This document shows positions 17,973 through 27,134 of a stretch of DNA of 64,000 nt, one piece after another. Both the position numbers and the translations under genes were made by a program. The DNA comes from Saprospiraceae bacterium (GTDB lineage: Bacteria > Bacteroidota > Bacteroidia > Chitinophagales > Saprospiraceae). Positions within the stretch are counted from its first letter, which is position 1. Each line of letters begins with the position of its first letter. Location of the stretch: positions 1 through 64,000 of the forward strand of contig JAQXDE010000032.1 in NCBI GenBank assembly GCA_029251525.1. The letters run 5' to 3'. The notes beneath the pieces were generated by a model, which was not told the origin of the DNA, ran no database searches, and was given only the letters and a program-made list of their open reading frames with translations.

Positions 17973-20354
17973 ATGATAAAAAACCCACCCATACTAAAAT
18001 TTAAGGATAATGTTTTCAATACTGATGGTAAAATAGGACAATCTATCTTGGAAGAACTAAAACAATTTCCCTTTTCCAGTAAATTAAGCTTTGTTCCCTT
18101 AATTAAATATTGGGAAGGACTTATAAATAGTGATTTTCTGGATGAGAAAGTAATCGCTCGTGAAGTATTTAATCAATTGGATAAATTTCCTTTTTTCAAC
18201 GAACCTATTGAAGATGAATCCATTCTAGAAGACCATGAACAACTAATCAATCTTCTATTAAGTGGTTTTTTTCCATCCATCCAACGAAAAAAGATGATGG
18301 GTGCGGCACACAAACCATTTTATATGGAGCCATTTTACAGGACTCCTGCTATGCTTGATTTTATGAGTACTGGCCAATTAAATATTCATTTTGATATTGA
18401 AATGGAGATAGCCAAGAAAATGAATACAGTCAAGGCCTGCTGTTTTATCTTAAATCAACATTATGGTCAAAAATTAGAAATCAACCCATCTTTTATTTAC
18501 ACTTTTAGCATTGAAGAGATATCAAAAATAGGTCATTTCAAATCCTTATCAGATAAACAGTTTGTTAAAATTATTCCAACTAAGCCACTTAAAAAAATAA
18601 CACAACAACAGATCAATCAATTACTTAGAAATATTTATGACACTGATCTTTGGTTAAAAGTATTACCTCCTGAAAATTTTGAATTCCAAGGGATTGGATT
18701 AGAACGACTAATTGATATTACTCAAGAAGAGACACTCTCTCAGATGAAGTATAAGCTATTGGAAAAAGACGCTATCGTCAAACCTGAAAATATCAAAGAA
18801 CTAGAAAATGATTTAAAAATATATTTTGAAATTCCTGATTTAAGAATGGGAATTACTGCTTTAGATTATCCTTCTAAATTTAAAGTTTCTCATCGATACA
18901 AAATTAGATATGATTTCTTAGCCAAAAAACATGATAGCTTATTGGGTGATAAAAATCAATTTTCACTCTATGAAAAAGTATGTAAATGGAATAATGAATT
19001 GATTATTGAGGATGTCAATAACTATGACGATGGTACCTCTTTTCCAAAAGACTTAATTGAGGAAGGAATAAAAAGTATAATTATCACTCCACTCGTTAAC
19101 AAAGACAATAGAGTCATTGGAATTCTAGAGATTGGAGCACCTCGAGCATTTCAACTAACAAGTTTTCATCAATTAAGATTAAAAGCTGTTGCCCCTCTCT
19201 TTTCAATGTCATTACTTCGGAGTCGTGAAGAAATTGATAATCGGATTGAGGCAATTATGCGAGAGGAATTTACAGCTATGCATCCAAGTGTAGAATGGAA
19301 ATTTATCGAAGAGGCATTTGAGATTATGGAAAAGCGAGAAGTCGATCCTGACTTCTCAAATATGAACCCAATAGGGTTTGAAAATATTTATCCACTATAT
19401 GGACAAGCCGATATAATTGGTTCATCTCACCTTAGGAATGTATCCATCCAATCAGATTTGATTAAAAATTTAACCTTAATTAAAAATGTTATCCAAGTGG
19501 CAATTGAGCATATCACCTTTCCTCTTTTGGATCTAAAATTACTAGATGTAGAAAAAAATATTAAAACTATAAATAAAGGAATTACCTCAGATGATGAAAC
19601 CCGAATATTAGAATTCATCAGGGATGAAATCCATCCTTTATTTGAGGAAGTGAAAGATCGAAACCAAAAAATCAAAGCAGAAATCAATTATTATTATGAA
19701 AAATTAGATCCAAATTTTGGTTTCCTTTATCAGGATCGAAAACAATATGAAGAAAGTGTAATCAAGGTAAACGATATGATTTCTTGGATACTGAATGATG
19801 CGGAAAAAGAAGGCCAAAAAATGATTCCTCATTATTTTGATGAGTATAAAACGGATGGAGTCGAGTATGATATTTATACTGGACAATCACTCCTTAAACA
19901 AGGAACGTTCAATGAATTACATTTGCATAATCTCCGATTGTGGCAACTGTTGACTATGGTCGAAATAACTCGAAAAGTAGAAAAATTAAAAACAACCTTG
20001 GAGGTGCCTTTAGATACTGCGCAGTTAATTTTCGTTTACGGAAATCCTCTTTCTATTGTTTTCAGGTTGGATGAAAAAAGATTTGATGTTGATGGAGCAT
20101 ATAATGTTCGATATGAAATTATCAAAAAACGAATTGACAAGGCAACTATTGGAGGTACAGGTGAAAGATTAACAGTCAAAGGAAAAATTGCAATTGCATA
20201 CACTTCTGAAAAAGATAAAATTGAATACCTAGGTTACCTTAAATATTTAAAAGAAAAAGAATACATTTTTGGGGAGATTGAAGATTTAACACTTTCTAAG
20301 ATGCAAGGTGTCGAAGGGCTTAGAGCTTTGCGAGTAAGTGTTGCAATAAATTAG
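17973..20354 (+). CDS. GAF-domain signalling protein, large, unknown output
   Basis: A 793-residue cytoplasmic protein without signal peptide or membrane helices. Residues 1-240 are an unrecognised, mostly helical region. About 285-415 fits a GAF domain: a core with LIIEDVNNYDD, IKSIIITPLVNKDNRVIGILEI and a closing helix. Residues 430-793 are a second unrecognised region. It includes YPLYGQADIIGSS with Asp480, which resembles the first metal-binding motif of class III nucleotide cyclases, but I find no second Asp or GD motif at the expected spacing, so a cyclase call is not supported. It is followed after 70 nt by a DUF5706/Pycsar-effector-like membrane gene, suggesting a sensor plus membrane-output pair. 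Confidence 0.7.
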   Translation: MIKNPPILKFKDNVFNTDGKIGQSILEELKQFPFSSKLSFVPLIKYWEGLINSDFLDEKVIAREVFNQLDKFPFFNEPIEDESILEDHEQLINLLLSGFFPSIQRKKMMGAAHKPFYMEPFYRTPAMLDFMSTGQLNIHFDIEMEIAKKMNTVKACCFILNQHYGQKLEINPSFIYTFSIEEISKIGHFKSLSDKQFVKIIPTKPLKKITQQQINQLLRNIYDTDLWLKVLPPENFEFQGIGLERLIDITQEETLSQMKYKLLEKDAIVKPENIKELENDLKIYFEIPDLRMGITALDYPSKFKVSHRYKIRYDFLAKKHDSLLGDKNQFSLYEKVCKWNNELIIEDVNNYDDGTSFPKDLIEEGIKSIIITPLVNKDNRVIGILEIGAPRAFQLTSFHQLRLKAVAPLFSMSLLRSREEIDNRIEAIMREEFTAMHPSVEWKFIEEAFEIMEKREVDPDFSNMNPIGFENIYPLYGQADIIGSSHLRNVSIQSDLIKNLTLIKNVIQVAIEHITFPLLDLKLLDVEKNIKTINKGITSDDETRILEFIRDEIHPLFEEVKDRNQKIKAEINYYYEKLDPNFGFLYQDRKQYEESVIKVNDMISWILNDAEKEGQKMIPHYFDEYKTDGVEYDIYTGQSLLKQGTFNELHLHNLRLWQLLTMVEITRKVEKLKTTLEVPLDTAQLIFVYGNPLSIVFRLDEKRFDVDGAYNVRYEIIKKRIDKATIGGTGERLTVKGKIAIAYTSEKDKIEYLGYLKYLKEKEYIFGEIEDLTLSKMQGVEGLRALRVSVAIN

Positions 20355-20380
20355 ATACGAAAAAAGTATTTTTATTTTCA

Positions 20381-20388
20381 TAGATTTG
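20381..20388 (+). promoter_or_regulatory. Possible -7 box before the DUF5706 gene
   Basis: TAGATTTG matches TAnnTTTG, about 36 nt before the start codon. The nearest TTG is too far upstream for a -33 element. It could allow separate transcription of the downstream gene, but read-through from the GAF gene is equally likely. Confidence 0.25.
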
Positions 20389-20424
20389 GAATTCTAATCG
20401 AATAGCTTAAAAAAAGAGAAAATT

Positions 20425-21036
20425 ATGGAAGAGTTGAATTCTGAAAAGATTAAAAAAGAAAAAATTAAAAAAAAGAAAAAAAAGAATGACTCAGGAGGAC
20501 TAGTGGATAATAGTAAGGGTGCTCAGGTCATGTTCAAGACTGCCTTAAGAAACCATATAGACTTGACAAATATTGCTGATAATAAAGCAAATATTATTTT
20601 GACCATTAATGCAATTATAATTACTATTGCATTACCACTTCTCTCAACTTACGCCTCTGAAAATCATCATCTATATGTCCCAGCATTTTTTTTACTTAGT
20701 ACTAACATGGCGAGTATAGTTTATGGGGCATTAGTAACACGTCCAGGAAGGATGCAAGGGAAAACTGATCTAACTAAGATAAAACAGGGGAAATCTAACC
20801 TATTCTTTTTTGGGAATTTTTATAAAATGAATATTGAAGATTACCGATCAGGCGTAACTGAGATTATTTCTGATAAAGAATTGGTAGACAAAGTTATCAT
20901 GACTGACTTGTATTATCTAGGACAAGTTCTTGGTAAAAAATATGAGTTACTTCGAACTTGTTATACTGTTTTTATGGTAGGTATGATTTTAACAGTTGTG
21001 ACTTTTGTAATAGCCTTTTTCACAGCGCATCCATAG
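20425..21036 (+). CDS. DUF5706 / Pycsar-effector-family membrane protein
   Basis: A 203-residue protein. A very Lys-rich, probably disordered N-terminus (1-27) leads to HIDLTNIADNKANIILTINA, the hallmark of the DUF5706 family. Hydrophobic segments lie at about 56-76, 86-106 and 175-200. DUF5706 includes the transmembrane effector PycTM of Pycsar antiphage systems, where a cyclic pyrimidine nucleotide triggers inner-membrane damage. Here no uridylate or cytidylate cyclase is next to it; its partner is a GAF-domain protein. The family also occurs outside defence loci, so an antiphage role is a hypothesis. Family assignment is good; function is open. Confidence 0.75.
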   Translation: MEELNSEKIKKEKIKKKKKKNDSGGLVDNSKGAQVMFKTALRNHIDLTNIADNKANIILTINAIIITIALPLLSTYASENHHLYVPAFFLLSTNMASIVYGALVTRPGRMQGKTDLTKIKQGKSNLFFFGNFYKMNIEDYRSGVTEIISDKELVDKVIMTDLYYLGQVLGKKYELLRTCYTVFMVGMILTVVTFVIAFFTAHP

Positions 21037-21075
21037 TTATAAATAAAGAGTCATCCAATTATTATTTTTTGACAT

Positions 21076-21876
21076 TTAAAATCTTACTCCTAAATATCCT
21101 CCTGTTGGGTTTATTGATAACTGAATATTTTCATTTCTTTTTTTCCTCTTATGTATTTGTGGTACTAAAATGCCAATCGCTGCCCCTACTGCATAGCCAA
21201 TAATCACATCGGTTGGATAATGTTTTCCAGCTCTAACTCTCAGATAGCCAGTAATTGCTGGAAGAGTGGCAGCAGCTCCCCAAACTATTGATTTCCATTT
21301 TGAATCAGGACAATAATCGGCAAAGACTTTAGCAGTAAAAAATGAACTTGCAGATACAACTGAAGTATGCCCAGAAAAAAAAGAATATCGAGCATTTTTT
21401 CCTGTTTTATCATTAATATCAAAACTCGAATTATACACAAATGGGCGACTCCGTAGAACTGTTTTCTTTGTAATAGCAGTAATCCCAACAGTTAAAAATA
21501 ATGTTTCACCATAAATTATTGCTATGCTATTGGCATTTCCTCTCATCCTTTTTGAAAAGACAAATAGAGAGGGCAAAGCCATAGCACTATAAAAAAATAC
21601 ATCACTTCCTTTTCTTGCCCACGAAGATGAATATGACGTTGCAATTCTGTCAAAACGATTAATCGAATTTTTATCTAATAACTGAATCTCCTCTATTTTG
21701 AGACTAGGCGTTTTAATCCCTAAATAATATCCAAGACCAAGACTTGCAGAACCTATCGCGTAGATAATTGCATCTTTCTTTTTAGCACATACATATGGAT
21801 TTTTAATTTGTGCCTGAATTAATACAAATGGAAATAGAAATAAAAAAAAGAAACTAATATTTTTTTTTAGCGCCAT
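21076..21876 (-). CDS. PAP2-family membrane phosphatase
   Basis: A 266-residue membrane protein with a signal peptide (to about residue 22) and several hydrophobic segments. The three PAP2 motifs are present: KKTVLRSRP (KxxxxxxRP), FFSGHTS (PSGH-like with Phe-Ser for Pro-Ser), and LRVRAGKHYPTDVIIG (R...H...D). It probably dephosphorylates a lipid phosphate such as undecaprenyl or phosphatidylglycerol phosphate on the periplasmic face; the substrate cannot be told from sequence. It converges with the DUF5706 gene, whose stop codon is 40 nt away. Confidence 0.88.
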   Translation of the reverse strand: MALKKNISFFFLFLFPFVLIQAQIKNPYVCAKKKDAIIYAIGSASLGLGYYLGIKTPSLKIEEIQLLDKNSINRFDRIATSYSSSWARKGSDVFFYSAMALPSLFVFSKRMRGNANSIAIIYGETLFLTVGITAITKKTVLRSRPFVYNSSFDINDKTGKNARYSFFSGHTSVVSASSFFTAKVFADYCPDSKWKSIVWGAAATLPAITGYLRVRAGKHYPTDVIIGYAVGAAIGILVPQIHKRKKRNENIQLSINPTGGYLGVRF

Positions 21877-23277
21877 AAGAACTTTTATTTTTTTAAAAAA
21901 TACAGTTTTATTTGTTTAAAGACCAAATTTTCAACTGTTTATTAATCGTTACGTAAATTTATTAGAAATGATGGCTGTAATTATTGTTTTCCTAAATTAC
22001 ATAATGAAAACTTTCAATCTGAAATGAAATTATATTTATTTCTTTTATCTCTCTTTATTAAAAAATTCTTATTCTAATATCAAAACAAATATTTCCCCAT
22101 AGTATCTGATAGAGAACGTAAATAAAGCCCGATGTTATTGTTCAACTGGATTATATAATAAATCTCGTTCTCAATGGGTTGAAATTGGCTATAGATGGAT
22201 GAACGGTGGAAATTTTAATTAACGAGATTGCCCTTTTACTAGGTAATTTAGTAAAAATAGTAAAATTGAGAAACTAGAATTCAAAATTGAAGCTTTGCTG
22301 GTTTAAAAATCATTTTAAACTTTTAGTTTGTTATCAACATTTGTCTTTAAACTTTTTCTCCTTATGTGTAGAATCAGGTTTCAATTCAGTATTTAAAAAA
22401 GTTAATAATGAACAATTGAAAAGTAATTCATTAAGTTTTTTAGTTTCCAAACTACTCAATGAAATTAAGCCTAGCGTTCCTGTTCAAATATACTTCTAGC
22501 ATAGAGTGTTGTACATTGTTTTCATTCGAAAAAAATCAAATTTCTATTGTTTTTCCAAAATATTTATTTGCTGAAACAGGATTTCAGAAAAAATAGAAAA
22601 AACGTAGTTTTGATTTTTTAATAGGATATGAAACTTGTAGTTTTAACGATGCTAAAAGTTCTATTTTAACTATTGACTCATCACTATTATATGCCAAAAA
22701 AATAGGAGAAATGCCAGGTATAGCAAAACTTGTGATCGAATTAAAAGATCAAAAAGTGTATCCATATAAAGGAATCCCCTAGTCGTTGTTATGTTATCAT
22801 TTTTAAAACCAACGTTATCAAGGTTCTAGAATCTTACACCTATGGAATTAATCAATATTCAAAAAAATATTATATTTCTTCAAAACGTCAACTGTCAGTC
22901 ACCCTAAGTATTAGATTTGGTGAAGTGGCGACAAATGGAAATATTCGATTTTATCATTTGTCTAATTATGAAGAAAGGATTTATAGAGTTTATCGATGAA
23001 TGATTAACAAGAAGATTCAAGATCAACATTTTTTAGAAAATAAATTAACAATTATTTTATTGAAATACCGCATTAGTTCCGAACAAACTTAACTTAAAAG
23101 CAATTTATGATACTGGTAGGATTTACTTTGATTTTAACGTGGCCAACAGTTTGAAATGGCATGTAAGATATGGATACAAAAATATTTTTAGTTTCATTGA
23201 GTTAACCCGCTAGTATTTTGTTACTCGTTAAATTCTCTTTTTAAAAAATTTAATAATATTGAAATCAAAGATTCAAA
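21877..23277. other. Gene-free region with degraded coding remnants
   Basis: This interval of 1.4 kb holds no intact gene. Its right two-thirds contains protein-like fragments in successive plus-strand frames, annotated as a pseudogene at 22127-23213. The first 250 nt are AT-rich spacer upstream of the PAP2 gene. Confidence 0.6.
22127..23213 (+). pseudogene. Decayed gene remnant, possibly outer-membrane barrel
   Basis: Five plus-strand fragments read as plausible protein but are broken by stops and frame changes: 22127-22222 (contains SQWVEIGYRWMNGGNFN), 22287-22499 (about 70 residues, ends KPSVPVQIYF), 22597-22782 (contains LIGYETCSFNDAKSS and ends VYPYKGIP), 22781-22999 (contains YISSKRQLSVTLSIRFGEV) and 23064-23213 (contains DTGRIYFDFNVANSLKWHV). 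Alternating aromatic and charged residues suggest beta-strands of a secreted or outer-membrane protein. The fragments occupy different frames (2, 0, 1, 2, 0 by position), consistent with accumulated indels in one or more former genes. No parent family could be named. Confidence 0.4.
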
Positions 23278-26200
23278 ATGAAAAAACCGATATATAATTT
23301 TTTTATTCTTATGCTAATTATCCTATTACCGTCATGTGCTAACTATAAAGTACAATACGACAGTAATAATTCAGATTGGAAAACTAAAACAAATGAATAT
23401 ACTTCAGAAAAATTAGAACATACACTTTTCCTAATTGGTGATGCTGGTAATTCAGTTGATGCGGATACACCAACACCAGCTTTGGCCCTATTACAGAAAA
23501 AATTAGCAGAAGCAAATGAGAATAGTCATGTCGTCTTTTTAGGAGATAATATTTATCCATATGGAATGCCTCCAAAAAGTGAAGACGAAGATCGTCTGAA
23601 AGCGGAAGCTCGATTAGATGCCCAACTCAATATTTTAAAAGATTTCAAAGGTGAACCTATTTTTCTACCAGGTAATCATGATTGGATCCGACATGGTTTG
23701 AAAGGAATTAAGCGACAAGAAAAATATATTGAAAAACATCTCAATGCAGGAATCAAAGAAGAAGATAATTGGAAAAATTACTTTATACCAGACAATGGAT
23801 GCGGTGGTCCAGAAATTATAGAAGTCAATAATAACCTAGCTTATGTTATTGTTGATTCCAACTGGTACTTAAGAGATTGGGATAAAGATGTAGCCATCAA
23901 TGATGGTTGCGATGCAAAAAACAGAAAAGTTTTTGATTTTCTATTTGAAGAATCGCTAAGAAAAAATAGAAATAAAAATGTCGTCGTTCTAATGCATCAT
24001 CCATTAAATTCATATGGACCTCATGGTGGTAAGTATGCTGCAAAAATGCATCTATTTCCATTAACAGAATTAAATGAAAGTTTATATATCCCTTTGCCAG
24101 GATTAGGAACATTAGCTGCAATAGGTAGAGGAACTATCGGTAGTCGTCAAGACCTTGCTCATCCTGGATATCGCGCCATGAAAAAATCAATGCTGCTAGG
24201 CGCTGGGAAAAATGGTCGTTTTATTTTCGCTGCAGGTCATGAGCATAATTTGCAATATATAGAAAAAGATCGAAATCAATTTATTGTAAGTGGAGCTGGT
24301 TCTAAAGAAAACCCTGCGAAGTTAGGAAAGGGTGCTCAGTTTGTTTACGGTGGACAAGGTTTCTCAAAATTAGACTTTTATACAGATGGAACTACGTGGT
24401 TGGAATTCTGGAGACCAGTTGAAGAAAACGAAAATGGAGAATTGATTTATAGAAAAAAAATAAGAAACAAATTAGAAATATATAATCGAGAACAAATTAC
24501 TGACTTTCCAGAATTTGACCAAAATAAAGACTCTGTAAATACGTTGTTATTAACTCGGAAAGTAAAAAAAGGAACTAAGTTTAGAAATGCCTTCTTGGGA
24601 AAACATCATCGAGCGACTTACGTGACTAAGTTTAATTTCAAAACCTTAGATCTTTCTACTTATGCAGGGGGATTAACTCCCATCAAACGCGGCGGTGGCG
24701 GTCAAACGAACTCAGTCAGATTACAAGATAGCCTTGGCCGTCAATACACTATGAGAGACATGACCAAGGATGCATCTCGATTAATCCCCTACCCTTTTAA
24801 TCAAATGGATTTAGCTGGTTCAATTGTAGAAGATACTTATTTGGCAACCTATCCTTTCGCCCCCTTAGTCATTCCAGCTATGGCTGATGCTGCCAAGGTC
24901 TATCACACCAACCCACAATTATTTTATATTCCAAAGCAACCAACTTTGGGGGAGTATAATGATGTTTATGGAGGTGCAGTATATTTATTTGAAGAGCGAC
25001 CAGTCACGGCTTGGAATGATAATCCTAGTTTTGGAAATCCTATAAAAATTTTAAACACTGATAAGTTAGTTTCCAAAATCACTAAAAACAATCACCATAA
25101 AGTTGATCAAGAATGGGCACTACGGAGTCGGATGTTTGATATTATGATTGGAGATTTTGATCGGCATGATGATCAATGGAGATGGTCCCTTGTATCTGAT
25201 GATGGAAGAAATAAATTATACCGTCCAATTCCAAGAGATCGTGATCAACCTTTTGCAAAATACGATGGTTTTTTAACCATCATCGCCAATAATTTTGTTC
25301 CGTTCCTTAGGTTATTAAAACCCTATAAAGCAAATGTTGGAAATATAAAATGGACCACTTACAATGGTAGAATTTTCGATAAATCATTTATTGGAGAGAT
25401 GGATTGGGAAGACTGGGAACGAGAAACGAGGTACATTCAAGAAAATGTAACTAACGAAGTCATCGATGAAGCATTCAAAAATATGCCTATCGAAGCACAA
25501 AGATTAGCAGGTAATCAAATAAAAGAAATCGTCAAACAACGTCGTGATAACATGATGGACATTGCTAAAAAATATTATAATTTCTTAGCAAAGGAAGTTG
25601 ATATTTATGGAACAGATAAAAAAGAATTATTCGAAATCACCCGAATCAAAAATGGTGATGTTGATGTTAAAGTTTATGACTCTAATAAAAATGGAGACAA
25701 ACAAAAACTAATTTACCATCGGCTCTTTTTAAGATCTCAAACGAATGAATTAAATATTTATGGATTAGGTGATGATGATATTTTTAATATTACTGGAGAA
25801 GGAAACAAAAGTATTTTTATTAGAACAATTGGATGTCTAGGAAATGATACTTTCAATGATACTTCCAAAGTTGGAGGTTTAAGCAAAAAAACTTGGGTGT
25901 ATGACACTCCTAAAGGGAATACCTTAAACCTAGGAACGGAAGCAAAAAATAAAACTTCTAACCATCGAGATGATAATATTTATGATCGGGAAAATATTCA
26001 TTATGAATATGACTTTTTAATGCCGTTACCTATTATAGGCAGTAATCCTGATGATGGGCTTCTCCTTGGTGCTTTTGCAAATTGGGTAAGATATGGATAT
26101 AAGAAATTCCCTTATTCTCAATTTCATCATTTATCTGTTACAGCTGCAGCAAGTAAGGTTTCTTTAGATGTAATTTATCAAGGTGAATTCATAAGAGCTG

Positions 26201-27072
26201 CAGGAAAAATGGATTTCACTATTAATTCTCGTTTCCATGGAAACCGGTTTGCATATAATTTTTTTGGACTAGGAAATGAAACCCCTAAGATTAATAAAGA
26301 TTTATCCTATAATCGAGTACAAAATAGTTTGATTTATTTTAATCCAAATTTAAGAAAATTAGTAACTAGAAGCAATGGAGAATTCTTAATAGGTGGAATA
26401 CTTCGAAGAATTAGCATAATGGATAATGCTAGCGATAATCCGCGATTCATCAATGCATTTGCAGCTAACAATCCGAATATTTTCAATTCTAAATTACAAC
26501 TTGGTGCAAAAATAGAATTTAATTACGCCAACCTAGACAATCCTTTAATTACACATTCAGGCACTAAATTCCGGTCAAGTATAAGTTGGGAAAATGATGT
26601 TTGGGGAGACAATGTTAATGTTGGAAAACTAAAAGCGAGTCTAGCGTTTTACTATAGTTTGGATAAAAGGCAATTCCTTACTTTAGCTACTCAAGTTGGG
26701 ACACAACACAATTTTGGAAAATTCAACTTCTACGATGGGGCAATCATTGGAGGTACTATCAACGGAACGCCTTCTTCTCTGCGAGGATTTAGAGCAGAAC
26801 GATTTATTGGAAATACCTCTTTTTATCATAATTCAGAAATACGAATCAAACTTTTTTCATCAACTAATCGAATTTTACCATTCACATTTGGTATGCATGG
26901 AGGATTTGATTATGGAAGAGTTTGGACAGATGAAGAAGACTCTGATAAATGGCACCAGGGCTACGGAGGTGGCATTTGGTTTAGCCCTGTAAATGCATTG
27001 TTATTTCGTGGAGAATATTTTGTATCCGATGAAGAAAAGCTAATAACGATTGGAGCAGGATTTGCCTTTTAA
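23278..27072 (+). CDS. Metallophosphoesterase lipoprotein with C-terminal beta-barrel
   Basis: A 1264-residue protein. The signal peptide ends in a lipobox LPSC (Cys20), so it should be lipidated. Residues 45-370 are a calcineurin-like phosphoesterase: LIGDAGN, FLGDNIYPYG, LPGNHDW, LMHHPL and AGHEHN. Residues about 430-800 form a middle region containing GDFDRHDDQWRW (625-636) and PRDRDQPF (652-659). Their spacing recalls the catalytic-loop Asp and metal-binding Asp of atypical kinases (HipA, Fam20, CotH), though an active kinase is only a guess. Residues 920-1264 alternate like a 16-strand-type barrel and include SLRGFRAERFIG, the LRGF-like motif of Omp85/surface-antigen barrels, ending in a terminal Phe. 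It stands alone between a decayed region and a terminator. Confidence 0.8.
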   Translation: MKKPIYNFFILMLIILLPSCANYKVQYDSNNSDWKTKTNEYTSEKLEHTLFLIGDAGNSVDADTPTPALALLQKKLAEANENSHVVFLGDNIYPYGMPPKSEDEDRLKAEARLDAQLNILKDFKGEPIFLPGNHDWIRHGLKGIKRQEKYIEKHLNAGIKEEDNWKNYFIPDNGCGGPEIIEVNNNLAYVIVDSNWYLRDWDKDVAINDGCDAKNRKVFDFLFEESLRKNRNKNVVVLMHHPLNSYGPHGGKYAAKMHLFPLTELNESLYIPLPGLGTLAAIGRGTIGSRQDLAHPGYRAMKKSMLLGAGKNGRFIFAAGHEHNLQYIEKDRNQFIVSGAGSKENPAKLGKGAQFVYGGQGFSKLDFYTDGTTWLEFWRPVEENENGELIYRKKIRNKLEIYNREQITDFPEFDQNKDSVNTLLLTRKVKKGTKFRNAFLGKHHRATYVTKFNFKTLDLSTYAGGLTPIKRGGGGQTNSVRLQDSLGRQYTMRDMTKDASRLIPYPFNQMDLAGSIVEDTYLATYPFAPLVIPAMADAAKVYHTNPQLFYIPKQPTLGEYNDVYGGAVYLFEERPVTAWNDNPSFGNPIKILNTDKLVSKITKNNHHKVDQEWALRSRMFDIMIGDFDRHDDQWRWSLVSDDGRNKLYRPIPRDRDQPFAKYDGFLTIIANNFVPFLRLLKPYKANVGNIKWTTYNGRIFDKSFIGEMDWEDWERETRYIQENVTNEVIDEAFKNMPIEAQRLAGNQIKEIVKQRRDNMMDIAKKYYNFLAKEVDIYGTDKKELFEITRIKNGDVDVKVYDSNKNGDKQKLIYHRLFLRSQTNELNIYGLGDDDIFNITGEGNKSIFIRTIGCLGNDTFNDTSKVGGLSKKTWVYDTPKGNTLNLGTEAKNKTSNHRDDNIYDRENIHYEYDFLMPLPIIGSNPDDGLLLGAFANWVRYGYKKFPYSQFHHLSVTAAASKVSLDVIYQGEFIRAAGKMDFTINSRFHGNRFAYNFFGLGNETPKINKDLSYNRVQNSLIYFNPNLRKLVTRSNGEFLIGGILRRISIMDNASDNPRFINAFAANNPNIFNSKLQLGAKIEFNYANLDNPLITHSGTKFRSSISWENDVWGDNVNVGKLKASLAFYYSLDKRQFLTLATQVGTQHNFGKFNFYDGAIIGGTINGTPSSLRGFRAERFIGNTSFYHNSEIRIKLFSSTNRILPFTFGMHGGFDYGRVWTDEEDSDKWHQGYGGGIWFSPVNALLFRGEYFVSDEEKLITIGAGFAF

Positions 27073-27098
27073 AAGTTTAAAGTAAAAATTAACAGAAT

Positions 27099-27134
27099 GA
27101 GCTGCTAACAAAAGATGTTGGCAGCTCATTTTAT
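27099..27134 (+). terminator. Bidirectional terminator
   Basis: A 12-bp stem with one G-T pair (GAGCTGCTAACA at 27099-27110, TGTTGGCAGCTC at 27116-27127) is followed by ATTTTATTA. It lies between the convergent phosphoesterase and Old Yellow Enzyme genes and could serve both. Confidence 0.75.

Noticed and set aside
17973-20354. Class III nucleotide cyclase in the GAF protein
   Set aside because: Only one weak motif fits; the second metal Asp and other cyclase residues were not found, so it is not called.
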